Of a stretch of 64,000 bases of DNA, positions 1-11,446 are shown one piece after another. The notes below the pieces were generated by a model. It worked only from the letters and a program-made list of their open reading frames with translations, was not told the DNA's origin and ran no database searches. Positions within the stretch are counted from its first letter, which is position 1. The number at the start of each line of letters is the position of its first letter. Where the stretch lies: the NCBI GenBank assembly GCA_022496805.1, contig CM040101.1, positions 4,962,501 to 5,026,500 of the forward strand. Direction: 5' to 3'. The position numbers were made by a program, and so were the translations under genes. Origin of the DNA: Pohlia nutans. Its lineage: Eukaryota; Streptophyta; Bryopsida; Bryales; Mniaceae.

Positions 1-675
1 TTTTTGAATTCCGACACCGTATGTGAAAGTTATGAGGGGAAATGTGTTTTTTTCGGGAGAAAGGGCAGCGGGGCAGTAGAGAAATAGTTGAATTTTAGGG
101 GGGGGCAACAAGATGGGCGGTGTGTGGAAAATGGGGTGGACTGTGGGGGGCAGAAGACCACCCGTTTTCCAAACTCATAAAAAAATTTAAAAATAATTTT
201 TTAAAAATTTAAAATTAATTTTTTATAAATAAAAAATATTATTTTAAATTAAAAATATTATTTTAAACTGAAAAATATTATTTTAAACTAAAAGTTCCGT
301 TTCATAATTAAAAATATTATTTAAAATTTTGAAAAATAAAATCATTTTTAAAAATAAAAAATAAAAAATAAAAATCGTCCAATGAGGGACTGCCACGTGG
401 CAGTGTACCTTGAGAGTTAGTGGGGTCATTAACATTGGAATGGGTTGGCACTTCAATTCCCTTCCTCCACCCTTTATTTCCCCCCTAACCCCCAAAATTC
501 TTAGAAAATGTGCTACATGTCTTCTAAAACTTGGAGATTTTTTTTTTTTTCAAATTTTTTTTCGCCATTCTGTAGAGGGTGGAATGTACCTATGTTTCAC
601 CGCTCGGATTTGTATTTTAAATAAAGAAAGTCGAAAATATTGCAATTCCAAAAACATATAGTCTTTTCTGAACTT
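1..675. other. AT-rich intergenic stretch, no gene seen
   Basis: This is a low-complexity A/T-rich stretch with many short AAAATATTATTTTAAA-like direct repeats at about 190-360. Short open frames on both strands have no recognisable protein motif and are dominated by homopolymer runs. I see no gene. Confidence 0.6.
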
Positions 676-680
676 TTAAA

Positions 681-1071
681 CCCCCAACAAGTGCAAGGTG
701 TTATTCAACATCCTAAACATCTCCAAACGCAACGAAAATTGGTACACAACTAAGTAACATCATATAGAATGTGAAAGTGAAGTGCGACAAGTTTCGGTAG
801 TGAGGTTTTTTTGATGTAGCTGTGGTCAAACGCATCTGAAATTTTCGGGCATGTGTTTTTTTGGGGTGTTTTTTTCCATCAAACGCAATTATCTTGCAAT
901 CCGTGCGGTCAAAATCAATGAAATTTGTTGTGTATGTTTTTCAAATAGTTGAGGACAAGATCTTACGGTTAGAAGGTAAAAAATAACATTCTTTTGGATT
1001 TTTTGCATGGGGGAGTAAAAATGGCAGCATTGGAGTGTTTTTGGAGGAAAAACACTCCGGTCCTTTAGGGG
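681..1071. mobile_element. Probable TTAA-flanked MITE (GGTCCTTTAGGGG subgroup)
   Basis: The right end reads GGTCCTTTAGGGG followed by TTAA at 1072-1075, the same terminus as the elements at 33122-33701 and 63735-63965. A TTAA at 676-679 followed by a C-run at 681 is the best left end, but the left terminus is not a good inverted match. The right boundary is therefore firm and the left boundary tentative. No coding capacity is seen. Confidence 0.45.
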
Positions 1072-1212
1072 TTAAAGTAGAAAAGATCAAGATATTTAAG
1101 AGCAAGAGTCAAGGCCGGTGTTCTATGTGGAAGTGAGTGTGATTGGTTTGTGATTGGTTGGAGATTATACATAACATAGCTCTGCCTTGCCCCTGAGAAG
1201 AGTGTGCAGAGT

Positions 1213-1356
1213 GTGCAGAATATCTGACATCATCATCCATGGAAACCAGTTTGCTAGATTGTGCAGAATATCCGACATCATCATCCATGCAAAATCAGTA
1301 GCTGACTTGTGCACAATATCTGACATCATCTTCCATGCAAAAGCAGTAGCCAACTT
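1213..1356. repeat. Three-copy 48-bp tandem repeat, open on both strands
   Basis: Units start at 1213, 1261 and 1309 with the pattern GTGCASAATATCYGACATCA, diverged by a few substitutions. The 48-bp period is a multiple of three. A plus-strand frame (1187-1459) therefore repeats a 16-residue motif (LCRISDIIIHAKSVAD-like), and a minus-strand frame (1165-1353) repeats as well. No known family is recognised, so coding is not assumed. Confidence 0.7.
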
Positions 1357-1602
1357 GTTTTACAAGAAGGCGGAGGTAATGGCAAGTAGGAGGGGAAGGT
1401 CAACAAGATCTCAAAGCTTCAAACACATAATAAAAAAGAAGAAGATACTGACATACTGACTTAATGTTGGCATTGGAGCAGCACGCCGACCAACGCAAAA
1501 CAGCTTAAAAAAGAATTAAAATTAAAATTAAATAATAATAATGAATAAATTTTTAGAAAAAAATATTTTTTAATTTTAAAAAAAAGAGTTGGCTGGCACT
1601 AC

Positions 1603-1677
1603 AGGCGCTAGGCTATGTGCTGGCAGGCGCTAGGCTATGTGCTGGCAGGCGCTAGGCTATGTGCTGGCAGGCGCTAG
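1603..1677. repeat. 22-bp tandem repeat, about 3.4 copies
   Basis: The unit AGGCGCTAGGCTATGTGCTGG plus one base recurs at 1603, 1625, 1647 and 1669 with no differences in the full copies. It is G/C-rich inside an A/T-rich region. No gene overlaps it. Confidence 0.85.
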
Positions 1678-1679
1678 CT

Positions 1680-2176
1680 ACGTTTTCTTTTTTTCTTTTT
1701 TCTTTTTGGTGGTTATTTTTATCCTTTTCTTTTTCATGTTCTTTTCACTCCACTTCAATGACCTCCAGCAACCGGCTCTATCCATCCCTTTCCTCTAAAC
1801 CGTTGGATGGATGCGCGTGAAGGCTACTGAATGTTATGGTATGAAGAAACTAAAAACTTCCAAAGTTGTGATCAAGCGTCTTCTATGCCGATTTCAGTTT
1901 AACTCGTAGTAGCTTTTTCGTTTATACTAAACGACCTAATTTTTAGCTCTCACTCTCACACAGAGAAAGAAACTTTGGCCCCAAGGGTAGAGTGAATGCA
2001 ATGAAGAGTCTATTTCGCGAAGTGCTCTCAACTTGGCTACTAGGAACAAGTTGCACGTGCTACCTTTGATGCCCTCTTTCGAGGGTAGACAAAGCAACTT
2101 ATAAAGTTGTACAATAACTTAATTTATTTTGTACTATTATTGGAAATGATTGAGTAAGCACACAATTATGAATTTC
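1680..2176. other. Intergenic, no gene seen
   Basis: Pyrimidine-rich then mixed sequence with no supported gene, RNA or repeat boundary. Confidence 0.5.
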
Positions 2177-2393
2177 TTGAAAAAGTCACTTAGTGTAAAT
2201 TTTGGTATGTATATGACCGAACAGAGGGTATTTAATAGGGGGCTACGAAATAATTGAAATATTATACCATTTATAGCATATTTAGGGTATATTCATGGTG
2301 TATTCTAGGAATATTCTCAAATTGGTCAAAATACACCCAAAGATATTTTGTTCTTCCATGGGTATCTAAATTTTTGACAGTGACTTCTCCGGG
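2177..2393. mobile_element. MITE of the AAGTCACTTAGTG family (copy 1)
   Basis: This copy matches 34256-34532 over most of its length. It begins with AAGTCACTTAGTGTAAATTT and ends with GACAGTGACTTCTCC, so the termini are short inverted repeats (GGRAAGTCAC type). Copy 2 shows an 8-bp target duplication, which points to a hAT-type element. The flanks of this copy are too diverged to show one. Confidence 0.6.
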
Positions 2394-2429
2394 ATGAATT
2401 TAAATGGTTTTACTATACACTCTATCCTC

Positions 2430-2945
2430 CATACAATGACACTTCATGATATGTCGTTATTATAGTTTCAAGCAATACACATGTGACAAGTCATTTCTGT
2501 GACTAATTTAAGTTTGTCATCAAAACCCTTTAACATTTAGATTCAACGTTGATTTTGAAGATACTTTATAAAATGTTTGATGAATAGCAAAAATGGAGTT
2601 GATGTAGAAAGCTAAGTTATAAATGTCAATGTGAAGATCACACTTGTATGGTTAGATTTTAATTACTTTTTATTAATAAGTTATTATTATTTTTTCAATA
2701 TTTTCATTTAAAATGCAATTAAAAATCCCAAATTAACCAAAAAAAACAAAAAAAATAAATTGTTGAAATGAATTTGGAATAACATACACAAGTACAAGAT
2801 GGTATGATTTCCATTATTTGATTCTACTTATTTTGGAAAATCATGTTTAAGGTCTCACTTTTTGAACACATTCAGACACGTGCGCGTAAAAGGGTTAAAG
2901 GTTTGGCTTCCCAAATTACATGTCATTATAGAAAGGGACAATTGT
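2430..2945. repeat. Dispersed repeat R3, copy 1, interrupted by a TTAA MITE
   Basis: The segments 2430-2530 and about 2899-2945 together match 13925-14095 and 45300-45450. All three copies share CTAYCCTCCATA near the start, a central ACATGTGRCAAGTCA, and GCTTCCCAAA further on. In this copy the MITE at 2536-2894 lies between the two halves. R3 has no coding potential that I can see. Confidence 0.6.
2536..2894 (-). mobile_element. TTAA MITE, CCCTTTWACGCG subfamily
   Basis: The right end reads CACGTGCGCGTAAAAGGG followed by TTAA at 2895-2898. Read in reverse it parallels the element starting at 50727 (CCCTTTAACGCGCATGCG), and the interiors match: both hold a GAATCAAATAATGGAAATCAT-like tract. 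The left end is degraded, with no clear TTAA. It lies inside repeat R3. Confidence 0.6.
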
Positions 2946-3233
2946 GTCAATGTTGAAACACAAATAATCGGAGGCTTGTCATAAATTTCAAAATGCTTTA
3001 TCTTCATCCTAATAAGAAATTTAATATAAAATTTGAAAATGTTTTTCACTGAAAATAAATTCCATTATAAAATTTAATTGTTTTTTTAATTTCTCGTTAA
3101 TCCTTAAAGAATCAAGCATTTACATAGTAAAGGCTGAGAGGTTTGATGGTCAATTTGTCAAATCCAATTTTGAGCTTGGAGATGATTTTTTTGCCATTAT
3201 GTCCAATCATAAGTATAAATTTATCATATCTAA

Positions 3234-4513
3234 ACATCCAATTCCCTAATTTTGCACTTGGCCAAGTGCACTCATTCCATGAGCAAATTTGGCTTTAAAA
3301 ACATTTGTTTGAAAAATTCTTTAAAAAACAGCGATTTTTGTCTTTCTACAATCCCTTACGTTGTAAAAAAACTATTTATTTATTTATTTTGTATTCTTAT
3401 TTTTATCTTTTATCTTTATCTTTTTCTTTATATTTTATTTTCTTTTCTTTTATCTTGTTTTTTTTTCGTGTCTTCTTTCTTGTCTTCTTTCTTCTTTTTC
3501 TTCTAGTCTTCCTCTTTTCCTTCTAGTCTTCCTCTCTTTCTTCTAGTCTTCCTCTTCTCTTCCTTTTTTTTTCTTCACCTTGCCATTTCTGGAGTTTAAA
3601 CGTCAAAAAAATTTAAAAAATAAAAATCAGGGAGCAGACGATGGCTGAATCCAATACAGGCCCAAAAATAAATAAATAAATAATATATATATATTATTAT
3701 TATTATTATTATTTAAAAAAAAATTGCGTCCACTTTTTTCGGGCAAAGAGGGTCCGCGCGCGCGGATCCTACTCTAATTTAAACCCTCCCTGCCTCCCTC
3801 CCTCCTCCCCTTTCCTTTTTTTTCCCCTCTATCCTACATAAACCCTCCCTCATTCTTCCTCCCTCACTCTTCCTCCCTCTTCCTCCTTTATATTGAAGAG
3901 AAGGGAGAAAGGAGAGAGAGGAAAAGGGGAGGAAGGAGAGTGTGAGGGAGGGAGAGTGAGGGAGGATTTATATAGGGGAGAGGAGGGAGAGTGAGGGAGG
4001 GTTTATATAGGGGAGAGGAGGGAGTGAAGGGGGGAGGCTGAAAATTAGAGTAGGGTCCGCGCGCGCGGACCCTCTCTGCCCGGAAAAAGTGGAAGCCAAT
4101 TTATATATTTATTTATTTATTTATTAATTATTTTTTGTTTTTTTGGCATGTATTGGATTCAGCCATCGGCTGCTCCCTGATTTTAATTTTTAATTTTTTT
4201 TTTAACGTTTAAACTCCATAAATGGCAAGGTGAAAAAAAAAAAAGGGAAGACAAGAGAAGAAGGAAGACAAGAGAAAGACAAGAAAAAAAACAAGAAAAA
4301 AGAAAAGATAAGATAAGATAAAGATAAAGATAAAATAAAAGATAAAGATGAGAATACAAAATAAATTAAAAAATTGTTTTTTTACAACGTAAGGGATTGT
4401 AGAAAGACAAAAATGGCTGTTTTTTAGAGAATTTTTCAAACATTTTTTTTAATGCGCTTGGGGGCCAAGTGCATGATTATATGGCCAAGTGCAAAATTAG
4501 CGAATTGGGTGTT
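3234..4513. mobile_element. 1.28-kb fold-back (hairpin) element
   Basis: The two halves are inverted copies. The left arm starts CCAATTCCCTAATTTTGCAC and the right arm ends with its near complement. The arms continue through a polypyrimidine tract (3360-3590 against 4210-4380), the block around GGATTCAGCCATCG, and a CGCGCGCG-containing block at 3754-3765 against 4059-4070. The centre (3780-4040) is a CT/GA-rich microsatellite. The apparent ORFs here are F/L-rich translations of the polypyrimidine tract. A clear target duplication was not found, so the superfamily is unknown. Confidence 0.8.
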
Positions 4514-4514
4514 T

Positions 4515-5940
4515 CTAGTGTATGTTTTGATCTCCAAATTTTTAAAAAATTGATAATTTCATTGGTTATGTAAAATCTACGGTTAATGATCAAATTACAA
4601 TACAAAACACATTCATTTACCAGAACATTTAAATATAAACCTCAGCTTTGTGAAAAAATTACATCACATACTTTCATTGCAATATTCACCTCTTTAAAAA
4701 AAATTCAAAAACTAGAGAATTTTATCCATTAATATACTACTTTAATAATATTTGATCTTAAATAGTATAAAATTTTCATCTTGTATCAAAAGAATTGAAA
4801 ATCTCAAGTCTAATAACGTATAGAATTTTAGGTATGAAAATTATTAAAAGTGTATTTTTATAGATCATGATGGCCAAATTGAGCATACCGATTCAAAGTG
4901 ACTAATTTTTTCAATGGATTTAAAAACTTAAAGGTAAAATACAACAAAATAATTCAATGAAGTTTATAATTCTTCAAGTGAAGAAAATAATTAAAACACC
5001 ATATCTAAGTCATACACTCAAACCTCTTAATGTGATCAGCTTGGATCTCAAATTTTTCATTAGGACGTAGTTTGAATGTGTGACAACTAAGTGTGCTATT
5101 AGAGCAATTTTGGACTCGGGAGGTGCCCTTTAAGAGCCAAGCATGTGTACCCCCATAGTATTTGTTTATCGTTTGAGAAGAAAAAAAGACACTAAATTTC
5201 CCCTATTTCCGCTTGGGAGAAGGCTGTCCTTGAGTTGCAGGGTGATGTGAGAGGGTAGTGGGATGTCTTACTGTGAGTGGCCGATTTAGAGGAGGGACAG
5301 AAAGTCTTCGCAGGTACATGCTTTTGGGATTGGTGCATAAGGGAGTACATAAACCATATTCTAACATCATGTACTTTGGTGAAAACTTAATAGAAATAAT
5401 ATAAAAACCTGTTGGACACAAGCACTGCCCAAGCCTTTTAACAAATTGTACAAGAGAGTTCGAATTTGTTTTCATCAGCTTGGGGTAGTGTAGCTCAGTG
5501 AGGTCCTTTATTTTCACACTAAGAGACCATGTCACACATAAGGTGGTTACTCCATTCCCAACTGAATAAGAAATACAGATATGAGACATTGATATTATTT
5601 AGTATTATTATTTTTTAGAGTTAGGCAAGAAATAGATTCTAACACAAGTTGAAACATAAGTACTTACAACACTCCGTTCACTCAAAAGGCCATGCCGGTT
5701 TAGGGACTGTACTCACAGTAGTCATAGACAGCCGTTGACATGAAACTGGATAACGGGTTGAAGAATCCAAAAGTATCCAAGAGTCTACTGATAGTCTTGA
5801 ACAGTGATCCCATAACCACTTTATGACATTTAGAACATTATTCAACCTCCCATATACTGAATGGTATCTACTTTTGCTACCCAGTGCATACAATACTTAC
5901 AATACCTCAGTCTATAATATCCGGTAATATCCTTGATATA
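4515..5940. other. Intergenic, no convincing gene
   Basis: A 128-codon minus-strand frame at 5203-5589 has no recognisable motif. A short block at 5095-5135 recurs inverted at 13398-13437. Nothing else is supported. Confidence 0.5.
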
Positions 5941-5944
5941 TTAA

Positions 5945-6370
5945 CCCCTAAATGCCTAGAGCCTTTCTTCATTTTAGGAACTGAGGAAATGTAAGTTGTC
6001 GGTAGGCATGACTTATCTTTTGAGCAATCAATGCATAAGTCATGTAATGAAATTCAAATTTCCTTCTTGAAATGAAAGAGGGGTGTAGAAGTTGTTGGTT
6101 TAGGATGTCGTAGTGGTTTAAGGTACGTCAACCTTACTTTTTTACAGAATTTCAAGTTTTAACCCCTCAAGCCAGTTTTTTTTATTGCCATATGCCCAAT
6201 TAAATATTGGTTTAGGGAATTAGTGAATCGAACCGTACAGTTGGGATCTAAAATTCAAAATCTAGAACTTTCATTTGTATATCAATTCCAAAATATTCTT
6301 CGAAATAGTACCGTTTATGATGATTTTGCTCAAATTGTCAATTCCAAGGACACCCTGGTACGTTTAGGGG
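5945..6370. mobile_element. TTAA MITE, 426 bp
   Basis: TTAA at 5941-5944 precedes CCCCTAAATGCCTAGAGCC, and the right end CGTTTAGGGG is followed by TTAA at 6371-6374. The first 19 bases match the element at 20057-20630 and the inverted copy at 50113-50682. The 63-codon frame inside (6223-6414) crosses the element boundary and has no motif. Confidence 0.8.
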
Positions 6371-6374
6371 TTAA

Positions 6375-7065
6375 TGTATCTATTGCAACTGGCAGAGTTG
6401 GCCTTTTAAGGTAGAGGGCTCATAATCCGGGCAGGACCAAAAACCGTGCACTAGGCCAATCTTCTCAGAAAGAAGATTCTAGCCTTCAAGCCCACCCTCA
6501 AATGTACACCACAGCTTGATTGGTTTAAAGAACACCTATGACATCACCTTCCAAAATTCATAACTAAATAAAGAAAAATTGGAAAATTTTGATTCCATCA
6601 TTAATGCTCTCCAACAAAGTTTGCACATTCTCCCAAAAAAACTCTTTTGAACACTCTATAAGGAACTGTGTCCAACTAAAATTTGATTGATTTATGAGCC
6701 CTCTACCTTAGATCAACTCTAAGTGGAGTTACTCATTATGGGCTGAAAAACATTTCCCGACCAAAGTTTTTTATGTTCCACACTGCCGGCCAATCTAAAG
6801 TAGTTTTCATATTGGACTATATCATAGTTATCTTAGTTTTGGCTACTAATATAGTAATATGTGACTTAAAAAAAACACCCTTACTGTACTCTGCACCAAT
6901 GTCTGCAGAGTTTTAACAACTGTACAGTAATCATGTTTGTTCACTAGTAGTACCACATGTCTACAATAACATAAACAGTACTTGCCTGAAACAAGTGAGA
7001 ACAATTAAGTACTGACCACTGTTTTCAACAAGAACTTTGGTTAGCTGTTTTTGGAATAAAATTAA
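6375..7065. other. Intergenic, no gene seen
   Basis: No supported gene. The phrase GAGCCCTCTACCTTA occurs as a short inverted pair near 6410 and 6700, so an undefined small MITE may be present. Confidence 0.4.
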
Positions 7066-7122
7066 TTTAGGGTTTAGGGTTTAGGGTTTAGGGTTTAAGG
7101 TTTAAGGTTTAGGGTTTAAGGT
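7066..7122. repeat. Interstitial telomere-like tract (TTTAGGG)n
   Basis: Four or five exact TTTAGGG units are followed by degenerate TTTAAGG and TTTAGGG units, and the degeneration continues to about 7140. TTTAGGG is the common plant telomere repeat. At this size it is an interstitial relic or a repair scar, not a chromosome end. Confidence 0.85.
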
Positions 7123-7753
7123 ATAGAATTTAAGGTTTAGAATGTTCAATATCTTGGAGAAGTTTGTATAGTAACCAAAGCACATGAATCATTTTATAGA
7201 AATTATGTAGATACTTTCCAAAAAGTATTACGTACAAAGTATTGTCAAACTTGAGGGGTGCACTGTACTAAGCACGTACAAGTATCCGTGAGTGCACGTA
7301 CGTTTTTAAATTCCATACTTCTCATACTTCTCTAAACAAACACCTGTTGTAGTCCAATGTTGTTGGCAAAACTACAGTAATTAGTTTGATGATTTGAGTC
7401 AAACGGTCAATTATAGTCGTCCATCCAGCAAGCTAAAGCATTTACATTAGACCAAAATCTCATAGTTTATTTGGGCAATATTATTTGTCTTTAGTCGGAT
7501 ATATTCTACTAAAAATATATATTTTATTTTATTTTTGGAGTTATTTGGGATTTTTAATTGAGTTTTAAAAGAATCTCTTGAAAATTGATGTACAATGTAT
7601 GAATAAAAAGTATGCCGGTTTAGGGTACAACCATCATAGTTGTGATCTTCACATTGACATGTATAGCTTAGCTTTGAGCATCAACTCAATTTTTGTAATT
7701 CATCAAACATTTTAGGACGCATGTTCAAAATCATTGTTCAATCAAGAGGTTAA

Positions 7754-8553
7754 CCCTTTAGTGCCTAGGCAACCAGTAAGTGGTCACTAGATCACCGAAA
7801 AATGAAATGTTGTAAAATCTGTGAACTATCTTCGTTCGGTGTTTGAAATTCAGAAGTGTAACTTTTGATTATGCAGATGTTGCAAAAAGAAATTTTGAAA
7901 TCTGACTTTTTTAGATATCCAAATACCTATGTTCAAAACACCAAAATACTGCAAATACCTCAAAATACAACAAATACTTACAAATACAACACATGTACTA
8001 TGCGGTATTTCTTGTATTTGAAAGTTTGTTATCTTGTATTTATTTTTGGATTGTGTTCTCTTGTTCATGTTTCATCAATGTATGTATTCCGATCTTGATC
8101 AATGTACCAAATCCTTTCTTATTTTAACGTATAAATTTTGTCTTAAACCGTACATAGATAAGTCACTCTCACTTATAAAATTCACAATAATTATGTGTGA
8201 GTCAGTTCTCGACACGAAAGATTGCAATGGAGAGGTGTTGACATAGGTCATTGCTGAACTCCTTCACTTTCATTTTTGAAAATTTAACCAAAATTCTATT
8301 TAACTTTGAAGTCACACAGCCCTCAAAATCTCATTTTGGAGTGTGCATTATACGGTTCAAAGACATACTATAATCTTCCAATCCAACGGTCTGGTTTGAC
8401 CAAGATTTAACCAAAACTTGTTTCATTAAGCTATGGTTATATTGATACGGTTGAATACTATTGATAGCATTCCTAATTTCAAGAAAGAAAGTTAAAAAAA
8501 AATATCACCCAAAAAGCTGTGGTTTCTCCATAACCACTCTAGGCACTAAAGGG
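7754..8553. mobile_element. TTAA MITE, 800 bp, with long matching ends
   Basis: TTAA at 7750-7753 precedes CCCTTTAGTGCCTAG. The right end CTAGGCACTAAAGGG is followed by TTAA at 8554-8557, giving 15 inverted bases plus the TTAA. It is one of the clearest examples of the class. Internal open frames (7850-8246) are short and have no motif, so it is non-autonomous. Confidence 0.85.
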
Positions 8554-8557
8554 TTAA

Positions 8558-10015
8558 AGGGAATAAATGAGGCGGTTTGTAGAGCTTAACACTAAATAAG
8601 ATATCCATGGTACAAACAATGACTTGTAGAAAAGTATACAATAAGTGGAATTTCAATTCATGTATTTGACTTTAAAATTTGTAAAGTTCCTTTATTCAGT
8701 TAAACAGTCAAAATATTGTATTGCAATTTCAAGACTATAGATAGTAAACTTGTAAATTGATGCATGTAATATAAGAATATTTCGCAAAATATATTTTGAT
8801 AAATAACATATGTTTAAACTGAGCAATATGAAAGTATAGAGTTTGACTGTGCTACAAAGGTCAGTTACATTCCTTTCACCGTGAGGGTAATAGAATTAAA
8901 GCTTTCAAGGCCACATTCTGACGGCTTTGCCTGACCAATTGTTTGTGAGTGAGTGTTGTTTTTAAACACGTGTCAGTCTTAAAATCATTGAATGTTATAT
9001 ATATGTTGAATTGAAATCACACCCTTTTGTAGCCTTCAAATTATATGATACATTTTTTACAACATAACACAAATTTGAAGTAAAAGTGAAAAGCACTAAG
9101 AAAATTTTGATATTATTAATTGACTCTTGATAAACTTTGAAATATTGACCATCAAAATGTGTATGTGGTCAAAGACTAATTAAATGCCACCAACCGTTTA
9201 CTAGCATGGTTGTCAACTCTTATTGTTGGCATCATCAATATGTCCTTTGGAGTGAAAGTCTACTTCAACTATCAAGTGTCCCCAAGTTGCCTGTACAACT
9301 ACCGGTTAATTAACTAGTTTATGAGTGCTTACAACATCATTTTTGGAGGCTATTAGCGTCAACTGAGGCGCATTGAATGCAACATCATTAGAGTGATATA
9401 ATATACACATCACACCATTTATGTGCACATGCCACTTACTCCCACTACATAGTTCTTTTAATGTCATGTACTTCCATATTGAGATTATCATGGCTATGGT
9501 CAAGATTGGATGTGGGCGCGGGTTTTAAGTTAGCAATCTAATAAGTGAGATTTCTTCCACCCACTTGTACTATGCAAATTTTAGTAGAAACTATATAGTT
9601 AACTTTGAGGCGGAAACAAATAGTTCGGTAACTCCAAATATACCAAAAGTAAATCAGTGTAGAATACTTTAATCTTTAAATCAGTCTAAAATCCAATTTT
9701 TGCACCATAATAAATTTGTTATAAATCTCATATAATTTGCATTACTCTAAGTTGTTGAGGGTAAATAGTAAGTATAAAATGAACAAACCATGGATAACTA
9801 TTTTTTGGGTAAAGCCTTATCACCTCACTATTTAGTTGTAAATTACATATGGCATTAACAATGTTCTAAAGAATTCACATAGGCCCACAACTGATCATAT
9901 GCTTTACATATTCAGTAGACACTAGATACACAAATTTGGTAAAACAATATAAAGAGTTAGTGTTGAAAATTACAATAGTACATTCAGAACAAAATGAAAG
10001 TTGTCAGTATTGGGC
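8558..10015. other. Intergenic, no gene seen
   Basis: AT-rich sequence without supported genes. The short frame at 9306-9503 has no motif. Confidence 0.5.
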
Positions 10016-10019
10016 TCCT

Positions 10020-10440
10020 CAAAACTAATTTGAAAATCAATTACGAATAAGATATTGACAAATCTTGGATGACACGACTCGTGATGGGTTGAACCGTATA
10101 ATAGTACTCCATAATTGTAGTGATTTTGTGAGATTTTTGGGTTGCTTCATTTTATGAGTTTAGGCGGTAAGGCAAGAGCACACGTAGACTAAAATCTTTG
10201 AAATCTTTGGTGAATCATTGCAACATGACAAGGGCTATTGATAAAATTTTCACACTAAATCGGCATATTATTTCTAGACATACATGTAGAGTGCTATCTT
10301 GCTCTAAATTTTTTAGTACTTTTCCGTGCGAAAAGCGCATGAAGGATGAGAAAAGGTGGATGAATTCTATACATGGGTGTGCTAAAAATGGGCAAGCGGA
10401 CAATCATGGGTTTAGGCTTTTTGTAACAATGATTTAGAGT
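10020..10440 (+). mobile_element. Old diverged copy of the 20057-20630 TTAA MITE
   Basis: The interior runs in parallel with 20265-20630. Shared tracts include AATCAATTACRAATARGATA, CTTTGAAATYTTKGGTGAAT and GATGAGAAAA. The TTAA boundaries and C-rich termini are no longer recognisable. The small frames at 10198-10479 are translations of this degraded element. Confidence 0.6.
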
Positions 10441-10772
10441 ATATTGATTAGAAAAAAAATCACTAACCGTGCCATTCAAAGACCATTTTGATTTATTTTA
10501 AAGCCTTATAAAAAATGAATCACTACTTTAGTGATACTATGACCCCAAAATTCACTTACGCAGGTGGCCGGAAAATACAGGCCCGTAAATTGCGGAGAGG
10601 GGGTCCACGTAATCAAGTTACTGAAAATTAGTGAAATTCGCTGGGGTCCACGTCAGTAAGTGGGGGTCCGATGGCGGAGCAGGGGTTCTCGATGTTTCTG
10701 GGGTCTCCGTCTTCTTCGTCTTCTGTCTTCTGTCTTTGTCTTCATCGTCTTCCTGCAAACCCTAAACTAAAC

Positions 10773-11034
10773 TTCGGCGAGTGAGTGTTCTCTGTGGCCG
10801 GGTGGTGTCACTGGTGCTCAGCAACAAGGGACTCACGGGCGCGATCTCGCCGAACCTGTCGCTGTGCAGGAACCTGGGCATCCTTGATTTGTCGCAGAAC
10901 TCGCTCTCCGGGGAGCTTCCTTCAGGACTGGGCCAGCTCTCGTATCTGATGACTTTGAATGTGAGCCACAACCAGATTGACGGGCCCATTCCACCGGAAA
11001 TCACCAACTGCTCGTGCCAGAGTATGACTGATTG
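10773..11034 (+). pseudogene. Leucine-rich-repeat receptor fragment
   Basis: A plus-strand frame ending in TGA at 11033-11035 carries about three plant extracellular LRRs. They read as GRVVSLVLSNKGLTGAISPN, then LGILDLSQNSLSGELPSGLG, then LMTLNVSHNQIDGPIPPEI. The LxxLxLxxNxLxGxLP pattern and the leading cysteine are typical of LRR receptor-like proteins of the BIR type. No signal peptide, transmembrane segment or kinase domain follows, and the frame ends two codons after an NCSC motif. It is most likely a fragment or dead duplicate. Base composition is far more G/C-rich than the flanks, as expected for coding-derived DNA. The start is uncertain, because an upstream exon could exist. Confidence 0.65.
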
Positions 11035-11446
11035 ACTGACTCAAGTATTGAATTCCAACTCTGTCTCCAAACACCGACTCATTGACGACGACGACGCGTC
11101 TTTCTTTGCTTGTATGAGGAATCAAGAGTTGAGAAAAGACTGTGGGCTTCTGAGCTCAATCTCCAACTGAGGTACAGTGTCAAGTTAATATGTGATTCTC
11201 AACTGTAAGGCGATTTCAGAAGGGTGTCTTCTCTCCTGTACTCTGGTTTTTTGCGTGATAGACAAACAGTTTTTTTATGTACTTGTTTTGTATCAGATCA
11301 ATTTATGGATTTTAATGAATTAGATAGAGTGGGTCTTGAGGCTTGCTGGTAGAAAGGTGCCGTGTGACTGCACCAAGTGAACTGTCAAGTAGTTTCCACA
11401 CCCAAATCGTCGTTCTGTTGGCGAGTGACCTTAATTTTTTTGAAAC

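Noticed and set aside
3252..4439. Phe/Leu-rich frames resembling membrane peptides
   Set aside because: They are translations of polypyrimidine tracts in the two arms of the fold-back element.
5203..5589. 128-codon minus-strand open frame
   Set aside because: No domain, no codon signature, and neighbouring sequence is repeat-like. Length is possible by chance in this window.
7066..7122. Telomere-like tract taken as a chromosome end
   Set aside because: Only about 57 bases, degenerate, with ordinary sequence on both sides.
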